Below are positions 24,647 through 32,976 of a stretch of DNA of 47,722 bases, piece by piece (the stretch's first letter is position 1; every line of letters starts with the position of its first letter). This DNA comes from Chitinophagaceae bacterium (lineage in GTDB: Bacteria; Bacteroidota; Bacteroidia; Chitinophagales; Chitinophagaceae), in contig CANCSS010000017.1 of NCBI GenBank assembly GCA_947380905.1, positions 1 to 47,722 on the forward strand, given 5' to 3'. Position numbers and translations under genes: made by a program. The notes below the pieces were generated by a model. It was not told the DNA's origin. It did no database searches and saw only the letters and a program-made list of their open reading frames with translations.

Positions 24647-25720
24647 TTACAAGTTCCCGTAAAGTACGCGCAACTTTTCTCTGGTAATAATGCTTTCCCA
24701 ATTAGGTCCTAGTGCGTTCTCCCACAAAGGTTTCATGCCTAGTGAAACATTGATCATCGTATCAAATTGTTCCTCTGTTAAGTTGGCACAAATGCCTGTT
24801 GGAATTTCTATTTTATTTTTCTCCACCATATATTTAAATTCCTTTACCCCTGCTGGATAATATTCCTCTAAATGATTCATGACAATACAGTTGCCAATGC
24901 CATGCTTGGTGCCCAATAAATAGCTCAGGCCATAACTAACTGCATGCGCCACGCCCACTTGACTATAGGCAATACTCATTCCACCAGCGAAAGAAGCCAT
25001 CATTAATTGCTCATCGCTTTCCTCATCCCACTTGTCTTTATGCACAAATATTTTTTGACACAAGTCCAAGGCTTTTTCACCATAGCTTTTACTAAACTCA
25101 TTTAGAAAAGTGCCTTCTAAGCTTTCTATACAATGTATATAACAATCCATGCCAGTATAAAAACGTTGATTGGCTGGTACGTTTTTAGTTAATTCAGGAT
25201 CCAAAACAATTTGACTAAAAGGAGTGTAATCAGAATTCATTCCCAATTTTCGAGTGGGTCCAGTAAGTACTGTTGTTCGGCTTACTTCGGCGCCCGTGCC
25301 GCTTAATGTTGGAATGCCTACTTTATAAACACCAGGCAATTTAACCAAATCCCATCCTTGGTAATCTGATGAAGAACCTGGATTGGTCATCATTAATGCA
25401 ACTGCTTTTGTTAAATCTAATGTAGAGCCGCCGCCTATACCAATAATACCGCTCACTTCTCCAAACTCAGCTTTTAATTCTGCAGCCAAGGCATCCACCT
25501 GTTTTGTTTTAGGCTCATGAGTAACATCTACATAAACAATTTTGTCTTTTCCTCTTAATGGAATTCTACTGGCCAGTGGTTTGCCTATAAAAAAATGATC
25601 TAAAAAAAATATCATTGGGAAATTCCCTTTGCGATGCGGGGCAATGATTTCATCTACTTGATTAAAGGAACCCCGGCCATACACTACATAGTCGACCATT
25701 TTAAAATTACGGAATTGCAT
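24647..25720 (-). CDS. kdnB: Iron-containing alcohol dehydrogenase, KdnB-like (Kdo 8-oxidase)
   Basis: 357-residue group III dehydrogenase. The NAD site GGGS (96-99) and GTGAEVSRT (141-149) are visible, and the metal ligands fit Asp192, His196, His259 and His273. Sequence and length resemble KdnB of Shewanella, which oxidises C8 of Kdo before KdnA transaminates it to 8-amino-Kdo. Genomic support is kdsB three genes upstream on the same strand. KdnA is not in the window, so the pathway is unproven, and a general alcohol dehydrogenase is the alternative. It lies 51 bases after the GH32 stop with its own TAACTTTG box, so it may also be transcribed alone. Confidence 0.75.
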   Translation of the reverse strand: MQFRNFKMVDYVVYGRGSFNQVDEIIAPHRKGNFPMIFFLDHFFIGKPLASRIPLRGKDKIVYVDVTHEPKTKQVDALAAELKAEFGEVSGIIGIGGGSTLDLTKAVALMMTNPGSSSDYQGWDLVKLPGVYKVGIPTLSGTGAEVSRTTVLTGPTRKLGMNSDYTPFSQIVLDPELTKNVPANQRFYTGMDCYIHCIESLEGTFLNEFSKSYGEKALDLCQKIFVHKDKWDEESDEQLMMASFAGGMSIAYSQVGVAHAVSYGLSYLLGTKHGIGNCIVMNHLEEYYPAGVKEFKYMVEKNKIEIPTGICANLTEEQFDTMINVSLGMKPLWENALGPNWESIITREKLRVLYGNL

Positions 25721-25759
25721 ATCTTTTCAATTAATTATATTATTCTAAAAATAATTTTA

Positions 25760-25767
25760 CAAAGTTA
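25760..25767 (-). promoter_or_regulatory. Candidate -7 box of the KdnB-like gene
   Basis: Reads TAACTTTG on the minus strand, matching TAnnTTTG, 39 bases before the ATG at 25720 and just after the GH32 stop. Confidence 0.35.
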
Positions 25768-25771
25768 GCTA

Positions 25772-27316
25772 TTACCAAATGGATTGTAGTGGATAAACTT
25801 GTAAATTTTTTACGGACCCAGGAGTAGTGGTATTAAGAATTTTAATGTTTTTATCACTATGAACCGGAAAAGCTTGCACCGTAAAAACAGATTCCCCATC
25901 ATTTACAAACACTTCCACTATGCTATTGTCAACAAATACCTTGAATTTAATTTTATCAACTGTAAGATTTACGGGAGCGGTAAAGTAACGGATATCAGAA
26001 AAAGATCTATCAGAAAAAGAATTGGTTTTAGTACGATTAATGTATACTTTTTTCAAGCTTGGTTCATATCCAATTTCTACGCCTCTAAATTTATCATTGA
26101 GCACGCTAATGCCTACTTTTTCTGTGCTTGCGCTGCTTAATTCGAAATTACATTCATACACATCTGAATTTATACCAATAGATTCCAAAGAGATGGTTTC
26201 ATCTTTTGTTTCAGTTGCCAATTTTTGAAAAGCAATTTTTTTGCGAAGCATATTTAAAGTCGCAATAGGCTTTTGAACCAAATGCCAAACTCCGTTTGTA
26301 TTTTGTGCAAACAAGTTTCTAGGCAATGTCATGGCGCCTTTCCAAGGACTGGTGGGAATATTTCCTGCATAGCTCCAATTATTTGCCCAGGCAATACTGG
26401 TTGGTAATTGTGTTGCTGGCAATTGACCATAAGAAATACCTGCATAATAATCTGGACCAGCATTGGGTCTTAGTATAGTTTTTTGATTGCTGTCTACTAT
26501 AAATTTAACTCCATTAAATTCACCTATAAAATATTGCATTTTCTCACTTAAGGAAACCTGCAATATCCATTTTTTGCTTGTCGAATTTAAAACTGGAATT
26601 TGTACCAAATCGGGGCATTCCCAAACACCCGAGGTATCTCCTTTCGGACCAAAATCACTTAAATAATTCCATTTTAATAAATTGGTACTTGAATAAAATT
26701 GTACTTGATGTTCTTGTGGTAAGTTTACACACATCACCCAATATTTTTTGGGTGCAAACCAAAATACCTTGGGGTCTCTAAAATCTTTTTTTCCTAAATC
26801 TAAGATTGGATTTTTATTGTATTTGGTCCAGGTTTTCCCCTCATCTAAACTATAAGCAAGATGCTGCGATTGATTGCTGTCTTTGACATGTCCAGTATAT
26901 ATAGCTACCATGGGCGGTTTTTGTTTTGAACCCAAGCCGCTTGAATTGTTTTGATCGAATACACAAGTGCCCGAAAATATCATGGTGTCTTTTTCTTCCG
27001 GTATGGCAATGGGCAGATGCTTCCAGTGTATTAAATCTTTGCTAATGGCGTGCCCCCAAGTCATGTGCCCCCAAACATTTGCAAAAGGATTGTATTGATA
27101 AAATAAATGGTAGACCCCCTTCACATACACCAAACCATTGGGATCATTGGTCCAGTTGGTTTTAGGACTAAAATGAAATTGAGGTCGGTAAGGCTCTTGA
27201 TATGGTTTTTCTTGAGCTATTGACTTTATAGTAATAGAAATCATAGACAACGCAAACAGTATAGAAAAAAGAAGACTGTTTTTGGGTCTACTTATTGGGT
27301 TAAAATTCTTGTTCAT
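25772..27316 (-). CDS. Glycoside hydrolase family 32 (levanase/invertase type), exported
   Basis: 514 residues with a signal peptide (about 14-35, cut near SIAQ). The catalytic five-bladed propeller carries all GH32 residues: nucleophile Asp58 in WTNDPNG (55-61), Asp181 in RDP, and acid/base Glu233 in ECPD. A C-terminal beta-sandwich follows (about 370-514). It cleaves beta-fructosides such as sucrose, levan or inulin outside the cytosol. No carbohydrate-binding module or SusC/SusD partner is present. It lies 12 bases after the sugar porter gene, which should import the released sugar. Confidence 0.92.
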   Translation of the reverse strand: MNKNFNPISRPKNSLLFSILFALSMISITIKSIAQEKPYQEPYRPQFHFSPKTNWTNDPNGLVYVKGVYHLFYQYNPFANVWGHMTWGHAISKDLIHWKHLPIAIPEEKDTMIFSGTCVFDQNNSSGLGSKQKPPMVAIYTGHVKDSNQSQHLAYSLDEGKTWTKYNKNPILDLGKKDFRDPKVFWFAPKKYWVMCVNLPQEHQVQFYSSTNLLKWNYLSDFGPKGDTSGVWECPDLVQIPVLNSTSKKWILQVSLSEKMQYFIGEFNGVKFIVDSNQKTILRPNAGPDYYAGISYGQLPATQLPTSIAWANNWSYAGNIPTSPWKGAMTLPRNLFAQNTNGVWHLVQKPIATLNMLRKKIAFQKLATETKDETISLESIGINSDVYECNFELSSASTEKVGISVLNDKFRGVEIGYEPSLKKVYINRTKTNSFSDRSFSDIRYFTAPVNLTVDKIKFKVFVDNSIVEVFVNDGESVFTVQAFPVHSDKNIKILNTTTPGSVKNLQVYPLQSIW

Positions 27317-27328
27317 AAAATGAATAAA

Positions 27329-28675
27329 TTATTGAAGGAGTTTTTTTTGTAGATCTTCTAAAGATACGCCCTTTGTTTCTGGTACTTTAAGTAGTATCCA
27401 AACCAATTGCAGGGCCATCATGACACAAAAGAAAGCAAATATAGGCCAAGGGTTCTCTTTAAATATGCCATGCTCACGGTCTAAAAAAACAGGGGTGACT
27501 AAAGTAATTAAAGCAGCAAAAATCCAATGGATGCTGGCTCCAAAAGCCTGGCCCTTAGCACGAATTTGGGTAGGAAATATTTCAGAAATCAATACCCAAA
27601 TCACTGCTCCTTGTCCTATGGCATGTGCGGCAATGAATAACAATAAAAAGGTTAACATAAATTCCGGGGCACTGTGTGCCATAAAACCATAGGCAACCAT
27701 TCCTAAGCTTACAATGTATCCAAAAGATCCAATAATTAATAATGTTTTACGACCAATGCGATCAATTAACCATAGACCAACAAAAGTGAAAATTAAATTC
27801 ATTAATCCAATAGATATAGAACTTAATAAGGAATTATTTTTTGCAAAACCCGCTTCCTCTAAAATGCGCGGCGCATAATATAAAAGGAAGTTAATACCAG
27901 ATGCTTGGTTAAAGAAGGCTACAAAAAAAGCCAGGGAAATAATTTTTGCATGGTGCTTGGTAAATAACTTTAATCCTCCTTGCATTTTTTCTTGTTCATT
28001 CGCCGTTTTTATTTCTTGAATGGTTTGATCTATATTTTCAACCCCCACTTCTTGTAAAGTTTTTCTAGCCTCCGCTTCGTCATTTTTTACAGAAAAGAGC
28101 CATCTGGGGCTTTCTGGTAATCCGAGGGTCATCATGGTATAAATTGCAGAAGGAATTAATAAAACAGCCAGCATCCAGCGCCAATCATTGACTCCTCCAA
28201 AGCCTGCTAAAAAATAATTGGATAAATACGCTACTAAAATTCCAAAAACAATATTGAATTGATACATCCCAACCAATTTACCTCGATTGCCTTTGTTAGA
28301 AATTTCAGAAATATAAGTAGGTGCTGCTACCGAAGAAATACCAATGGCAATTCCACCAATCAATCTAAAAAAAGAAAAAGTATACGGGTCTTGGGCCAGC
28401 GCTGATCCTATAGCAGAAGCAATAAACATCAGGCCCAGCCAGATTAATACTTTTTTTCGTCCGTATTTTTCTGTTGGAGCACCTGCAAACACAGCGCCTA
28501 TAACGGTTCCCCACAATGCCATAGACATAATAAAAAACCCATGAAACAAGGGTGTAGTATGCCACAATTCTTGAATGGGTTTGTCTGCTCCCGAAATAAC
28601 AACCATATCAAAACCAAAAATAAAACCAGCCAAAGCGGCTACTACTGTTGACTGAAATAGTTTTCCTTTATTCAT
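27329..28675 (-). CDS. Sugar porter family MFS transporter
   Basis: Twelve-segment proton symporter of 448 residues for a hexose or pentose. Family signatures are present: GRK pattern after TM2 (EKYGRKK), PESPRWL after TM6, a GGIAIGISS stretch, and DRIGRK after TM8. Fructose is the likely cargo because GH32 is the next gene, but glucose or xylose cannot be excluded. It lies between kdsB (10 bases upstream) and GH32 (12 bases downstream) in one unit. Confidence 0.9.
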   Translation of the reverse strand: MNKGKLFQSTVVAALAGFIFGFDMVVISGADKPIQELWHTTPLFHGFFIMSMALWGTVIGAVFAGAPTEKYGRKKVLIWLGLMFIASAIGSALAQDPYTFSFFRLIGGIAIGISSVAAPTYISEISNKGNRGKLVGMYQFNIVFGILVAYLSNYFLAGFGGVNDWRWMLAVLLIPSAIYTMMTLGLPESPRWLFSVKNDEAEARKTLQEVGVENIDQTIQEIKTANEQEKMQGGLKLFTKHHAKIISLAFFVAFFNQASGINFLLYYAPRILEEAGFAKNNSLLSSISIGLMNLIFTFVGLWLIDRIGRKTLLIIGSFGYIVSLGMVAYGFMAHSAPEFMLTFLLLFIAAHAIGQGAVIWVLISEIFPTQIRAKGQAFGASIHWIFAALITLVTPVFLDREHGIFKENPWPIFAFFCVMMALQLVWILLKVPETKGVSLEDLQKKLLQ

Positions 28676-28685
28676 ATTTTTTCAA

Positions 28686-29405
28686 TTATAAAAGTTTCTC
28701 GGCTTTAATTAAATCTTCTGGGGTATCTATCTCCACGCCCATGTAATGAGTCAGTACCATTTTAATACCAACACCATTTTCTAAATAACGTAGGCATTCA
28801 ATTTTTTCGGCCGCCTCTAAAGGAGTCATAGGCCAGGTGGTAAAATCAAGGAGGGCTTGTTTTTTAAACGCATACACCCCAATGTGTTCATAATAGGTAA
28901 TGGGAGTGTCGGTATTTCTTGGATAAGGAATAATACTGCGAGAAAAAAACAAAGCGTTTGAATTTTTATCTATAGCTACTTTGACATAATTAGGATCTGC
29001 AATCAATGAAGCGTTGGTTAATGTTTGCATCAAAGATGCTACTTGTACTTTTTCGTCTTTAAAGACAGCAATCACTTTTTCAAGTGGTTCTTTTTTTACA
29101 AAGGGCTCATCGCCTTGCACATTGACTACAATATCTATCTCTACGTTTTTTACTGCTTCCGCAATTCTATCAGTTCCGCTTTCATGTTGTTCCTTGCTCA
29201 TAATGGCCTTCCCTCCATTGCTAACAATTTCATTATAAATAATATCACTATCTGTAACCACATATACTTCGTCAAACAAACCAGTTGCTAAGGTGTTATC
29301 ATAGGTATGTCTAATTACCGTCTTGCCGCCTAATGGCTGCATTAATTTCGCATGAAAACGTGTTGCAGCATAGCGAGCAGGAATAAAAGCACCTATTTTA
29401 CTCAT
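28686..29405 (-). CDS. kdsB: 3-deoxy-manno-octulosonate cytidylyltransferase
   Basis: CMP-Kdo synthetase of 239 residues, activating Kdo with CTP before its transfer to lipid A. Motifs [13 protein letters not shown] at the N terminus (nucleotide site) and NVQGDEPF (Mg and sugar site) are typical. Because a KdnB-like oxidase lies in the same unit, the substrate may be 8-amino-Kdo rather than Kdo, which the sequence cannot decide. It is in line with the hydroxylase gene (23 bases upstream) and the sugar porter (10 bases downstream). kdsA, kdsC, kdsD and waaA are not seen. Confidence 0.94.
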   Translation of the reverse strand: MSKIGAFIPARYAATRFHAKLMQPLGGKTVIRHTYDNTLATGLFDEVYVVTDSDIIYNEIVSNGGKAIMSKEQHESGTDRIAEAVKNVEIDIVVNVQGDEPFVKKEPLEKVIAVFKDEKVQVASLMQTLTNASLIADPNYVKVAIDKNSNALFFSRSIIPYPRNTDTPITYYEHIGVYAFKKQALLDFTTWPMTPLEAAEKIECLRYLENGVGIKMVLTHYMGVEIDTPEDLIKAEKLL

Positions 29406-29428
29406 TCTTTTTCTTTTTTAATGGGCGT

Positions 29429-30250
29429 TTAATAATCAGCTTTTATAGATTTATCAAACGGCGCTTTTAATTGATACGCCAATGATTGGTCTTTCGAATT
29501 GTCTAATACATCTAAACCATAGGTAATTTCGCTAATAGGCGTAAAATTATACGTGCCAAACAATCGATCCCAAAAGGAAAATATATTTCCATAATTGCTA
29601 TCTGTTTGGGGGCGCTTTATATGATGATGTATTCGGTGCATATTGGGTGAAACAATTATATAACCAAAACTTTGATCAAACCATTTTGGAATTCTAATAT
29701 TGGCATGATTGAACTGGGTAAGAACCACGCTTAAACTTTGGTACAATAGCACCATCCACATAGGGGTGCCTAAAATAAATACTGCTAAAATGGCGAATAC
29801 CGCTCTTACAATTGATTCGCCGGGATGGTGCCTATTACCTGTGGTGGTGTCTACCTGTGTATCTGCATGATGTACCATATGAAATTTCCATAAAAATTTT
29901 ACTTTGTGTTCAATTAAATGAACTAGATACGCCCCAATTAAATCCATTAATAATAATCCTACCAGTAAATTAGGTGCAGCTTTTAAAGACAACCAGTTTA
30001 ATATTCCGAAATTTGTTTTCACTACATAATCACTTGACTTAACCATCAATAGGGCAAAACCAAAATTGATCACAATCGTAGTAAGGGTGAAAAATAAATT
30101 AATGCCTGCGTGTTGGTACTTGTTGTATTTAAATTTAAATAAAGGAATGGCAATTTCAACGAGCCAAAAAAAAGTGATGCCCCCGGCTAATAATAAAGCC
30201 CTTTGTGCACTTGAAATCTGTTCAAAATAGTTTTTTATAAGGTCAAGCAT
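29429..30250 (-). CDS. Sterol desaturase/fatty acid hydroxylase family protein
   Basis: 273 residues from ATG 30250, a diiron membrane enzyme with four hydrophobic segments. The His clusters are complete: HLIEH, FHMVHH and HRIHHH. Members hydroxylate or desaturate lipids; Bacteroidota targets may be fatty acids or sphingolipid-like sulfonolipids. An in-frame ATG at 30331 would add 27 residues but runs through the dnaN terminator, so I reject it. The gene follows dnaN after the terminator and leads the kdsB-porter-GH32 unit, which suggests a lipid A or membrane lipid change. Confidence 0.85.
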   Translation of the reverse strand: MLDLIKNYFEQISSAQRALLLAGGITFFWLVEIAIPLFKFKYNKYQHAGINLFFTLTTIVINFGFALLMVKSSDYVVKTNFGILNWLSLKAAPNLLVGLLLMDLIGAYLVHLIEHKVKFLWKFHMVHHADTQVDTTTGNRHHPGESIVRAVFAILAVFILGTPMWMVLLYQSLSVVLTQFNHANIRIPKWFDQSFGYIIVSPNMHRIHHHIKRPQTDSNYGNIFSFWDRLFGTYNFTPISEITYGLDVLDNSKDQSLAYQLKAPFDKSIKADY

Positions 30251-30280
30251 CGCTGTATTAATTATGGTATAAATGTAAAT

Positions 30281-30319
30281 AAAAAAACCCGATGTTCCAT
30301 TGATTGAGGCATCGGGTTT
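30281..30319 (-). terminator. Rho-independent terminator of dnaN
   Basis: On the minus strand AAACCCGATG (complement of 30310-30319) pairs with CATCGGGTTT (complement of 30285-30294), a perfect 10-bp stem, followed by a run of seven T. It lies 46 bases after the dnaN stop. Confidence 0.85.
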
Positions 30320-30364
30320 CGTTGAAAACAAAGCGAAATAATATTCGCTTTTATTGGGTAGGGA

Positions 30365-31480
30365 TTAACTATTTAACATCAATGGCATTACCAACATCAA
30401 AAGATCTTCTCCAACTGCTTGCTCGGAGGGTTTAATAAGCCCCGCTTTGCTAGGAGTAGACAATTCAAGAAATACATCATCCGTATCCGCAGCACTTAGC
30501 ATTTCAATTAAAAATTTCGCGTTAAAAGCAATTTGAATGTCTTCCCCCTTGTACTCACAACTCATGCGTTCATTTCCTTCAAAACTAAAGTCAATGTCTT
30601 GAGCTGCCATTTGTAATTCATTGCCAGTAATATTTAAAGCAACTTGATTGGTGCTTTTATTACTAAATACATTCACACGACGCAAAGCATTTTGAAAATC
30701 ATGTTTGTTAACGGTGAGGCGATATGGATTGTCTGCAGGAATAACTACTTTATAATCAGGAAAACGTGCATCAATTAAACGACAAATCAATTGTGTAGAA
30801 CCATGATCCACAAATAAATGATTGCTATTAAAGCTAATGGTGATAGGATCTTCGTTGTCTGGTAAGGCATTTTTTAATAAGTTCAATGGTTTTTTAGGAA
30901 CTATGAAAGATGCGTTTTGTTTGGCTTTGGTATCTGTTCTCTTATACCTTACTAAACGATGGGCATCGGTAGCTACAAATTGTACACCGTCTTTGGACAA
31001 TTCAAAAAACACACCCGTCATGGCTGGACGTAAATCATCACCACTCACGGCAAATAACGTTTTGTTGATGGCAGTTAAAAGTCCTGTACTGGTCATATTA
31101 AAACCAGTGGTATCATCAGCAGTCGGTTCTTTAGGAAAATTATCTGGATTTTCTCCCATCACTTTATACTTTCCATTGTCACTCGTAATTTCTACCGCAT
31201 AATTTTTATCAATATTAAACGTAAGCGGTTGGTCGGCAATATTTTTTAAAGAGTCTATTAAAATTTTAGCAGGTATACAAACACGACCATTGGCCTTGCT
31301 TTCTACATCCATTTGAACGCGCATGACTGTTTCTAAATCTGTAGCAACAATATTTAATTTTTTATCTTCAATCTCAAATAAAAAATCTTCTAAAATAGGT
31401 AAAACAGTGTTGGTATTAATAACACCAGAAATTTGTTGTAGGTGTTTTAAAAGTGAAGAGGAAGAAACTATAAATTTCAT
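30365..31480 (-). CDS. dnaN: DNA polymerase III beta sliding clamp
   Basis: Ring-forming processivity factor of 371 residues, three repeated domains. The N terminus (MKFIVSSSSLL) and the C-terminal LMLVMPLML pocket that binds polymerase are typical, as are the residues around YKVMGENPDNFP. In many bacteria dnaN follows dnaA, but here it stands alone: recX diverges upstream and a hydroxylase follows after its terminator. That position is common in Bacteroidota, where the oriC region is often not next to dnaN. Confidence 0.97.
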   Translation of the reverse strand: MKFIVSSSSLLKHLQQISGVINTNTVLPILEDFLFEIEDKKLNIVATDLETVMRVQMDVESKANGRVCIPAKILIDSLKNIADQPLTFNIDKNYAVEITSDNGKYKVMGENPDNFPKEPTADDTTGFNMTSTGLLTAINKTLFAVSGDDLRPAMTGVFFELSKDGVQFVATDAHRLVRYKRTDTKAKQNASFIVPKKPLNLLKNALPDNEDPITISFNSNHLFVDHGSTQLICRLIDARFPDYKVVIPADNPYRLTVNKHDFQNALRRVNVFSNKSTNQVALNITGNELQMAAQDIDFSFEGNERMSCEYKGEDIQIAFNAKFLIEMLSAADTDDVFLELSTPSKAGLIKPSEQAVGEDLLMLVMPLMLNS

Positions 31481-31589
31481 ATTACTCAGTGGTTTTATTT
31501 TTAGGGGTTACATGTTCTGACTTGGGCATCAAAATAAGCTGCTTGGGTCATAAAAATTAACCTTAATAACACTAACGAAACTAATGCAA

Positions 31590-31601
31590 AATCTTAAGAT
31601 T
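31590..31601. promoter_or_regulatory. 12-bp perfect palindrome upstream of recX
   Basis: AATCTTAAGATT is fully self-complementary and lies 44 bases before the recX ATG in the 165-base region divergent from dnaN. It could bind a dimeric regulator of either gene. Two ACTAA half-sites (31571 and 31580) lie just to its left. The role is a guess. Confidence 0.25.
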
Positions 31602-31645
31602 AAAAAGCTATTTTAGCATATCTTATTGACATTCTTATCGACAAA

Positions 31646-32119
31646 ATGCAAAAAATTAGAATAGGCAAAGAGCAGGCTATACAAAGGATTCGGCATTATT
31701 GCGCCTATCAAGAAAGGGCTCAACAAGAGGTCCGAGATAAGTTGTACGAGCTGGGCATGACCAAGAATGAAGTAGAGGAAATAATAGCAGATTTAATTTC
31801 AGATAATTTTTTAAACGAGGCTCGTTTTGCAGAAAGTTTTGCGGGCGGGCATTTTAGAATAAAATCCTGGGGCAAGCAAAAAATAGAATACGCCCTGCAA
31901 CAAAAAAGGGTAAGTCCTGTAAACATTAAAAAAGCTTTAAATAGCATTGAGGAGGCTGCTTATAAAAAAACGCTCTTGTCCTTGGCCACCAAAAAATGGA
32001 ATTCATTAAAAGCAGAAAGGGGGATGAGTCGTATGGCCAAAACCAACTCTTTTTTAAATCAGCGTGGCTTTGAATCGGCGCTAATTATGCCCATATTACA
32101 GGCATTAAACAAGAAGTAA
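31646..32119 (+). CDS. recX: Regulatory protein RecX
   Basis: RecX binds inside the RecA filament and limits its activity. 157 residues with the three-helix repeats of the family: YCAYQERAQQEVRDKL, LISDNFLNEARFAESF and GKQKIEYAL. Length is normal. It is 14 kb from recA (46395) in this window rather than next to it, and diverges from dnaN. The gene ends in one copy of a 15-bp direct repeat (32111-32125 and 32150-32164). Confidence 0.9.
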   Translation: MQKIRIGKEQAIQRIRHYCAYQERAQQEVRDKLYELGMTKNEVEEIIADLISDNFLNEARFAESFAGGHFRIKSWGKQKIEYALQQKRVSPVNIKKALNSIEEAAYKKTLLSLATKKWNSLKAERGMSRMAKTNSFLNQRGFESALIMPILQALNKK

Positions 32120-32164
32120 AATTATTATTTGATTATTGTACCTTTAGGAAAGAAGTAAAATTAT
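32111..32164. repeat. 15-bp direct repeat flanking the recX stop
   Basis: AAGAAGTAAAATTAT occurs at 32111-32125 (contains the recX stop) and again at 32150-32164, 39 bases later. A TACCTTTA promoter-like box (32139-32146) lies between the copies. It looks like a small duplication of the gene end. Confidence 0.5.
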
Positions 32165-32170
32165 AAAGCT

Positions 32171-32956
32171 TTGTCAACACTCAGTTTTTCAATCATACAA
32201 ACCAATTTATTTTGGGAGGATAAGGGCGCTAATCTTGCGAATTTAGCCCAAAAAATTATGGGCATAGAGCAGTATACTGAAATTATTGTTTTACCAGAAA
32301 TGTTTAATACCGGTTTTAGCATGCGGCCCGAAATACTGGCCGAGGACATGGATGGGCCTACGATCCACTGGATGAAGCGTATGGCTGCAGATAAAAAAGC
32401 AATCATTACTGGTTCGCTTATTATTAAAGAAGAAGAAAAATTTTACAACCGACTCATTTGGATATTACCCAATGGTGAATTGGGATATTATGACAAAAGG
32501 CATTTGTTTGCTTTTGCAGGAGAGGATCAACACTATACCCCTGGAAACAAAAGATTAATTGCAAGTGTAAAAGGATGGAAAATAAATTTACAAATTTGCT
32601 ATGATTTACGTTTCCCGGTTTGGGCCAGACAAACCCAAGGCGCAGCATCAGAATACGACGTTCTTTTGTATGTGGCCAACTGGCCTGAAAAAAGAAATCA
32701 TGCATGGAAAACCTTGCTTACTGCTAGAGCGATAGAAAACCAATGCGTTACTATTGGCGTGAATCGAGTAGGCATAGATGGAAATAATATTGCACACAGT
32801 GGCGACTCTTTAATTGTAGGACCTCTTGGAGAAGTGCTCTACCACTGCGCTTACGAAGAAGAGGTTTTTACAATCACCTTACAAAAAGAAGAGATTATTC
32901 AAGCTAGAACAAAATTTCCTTTTTGGAAAGATGCTGATTTTTTTCATATTCAATAA
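32171..32956 (+). CDS. Nitrilase-superfamily omega-amidase type
   Basis: 261 residues with the catalytic triad Glu43 (LPEMF), Lys109 (YDKRH) and Cys143 (QICYDLRFP). This subtype (YafV/Nit2-like) hydrolyses alpha-ketoglutaramate or alpha-ketosuccinamate to clear keto-amide by-products of transamination. The start is TTG at 32171; no ATG is available near the conserved N terminus. A TACCTTTA box lies 24 bases upstream. nagA follows after 20 bases on the same strand, probably cotranscribed. Other amide substrates cannot be excluded. Confidence 0.88.
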   Translation: MSTLSFSIIQTNLFWEDKGANLANLAQKIMGIEQYTEIIVLPEMFNTGFSMRPEILAEDMDGPTIHWMKRMAADKKAIITGSLIIKEEEKFYNRLIWILPNGELGYYDKRHLFAFAGEDQHYTPGNKRLIASVKGWKINLQICYDLRFPVWARQTQGAASEYDVLLYVANWPEKRNHAWKTLLTARAIENQCVTIGVNRVGIDGNNIAHSGDSLIVGPLGEVLYHCAYEEEVFTITLQKEEIIQARTKFPFWKDADFFHIQ

Positions 32957-32976
32957 TTGCATAGATTGGATACATT

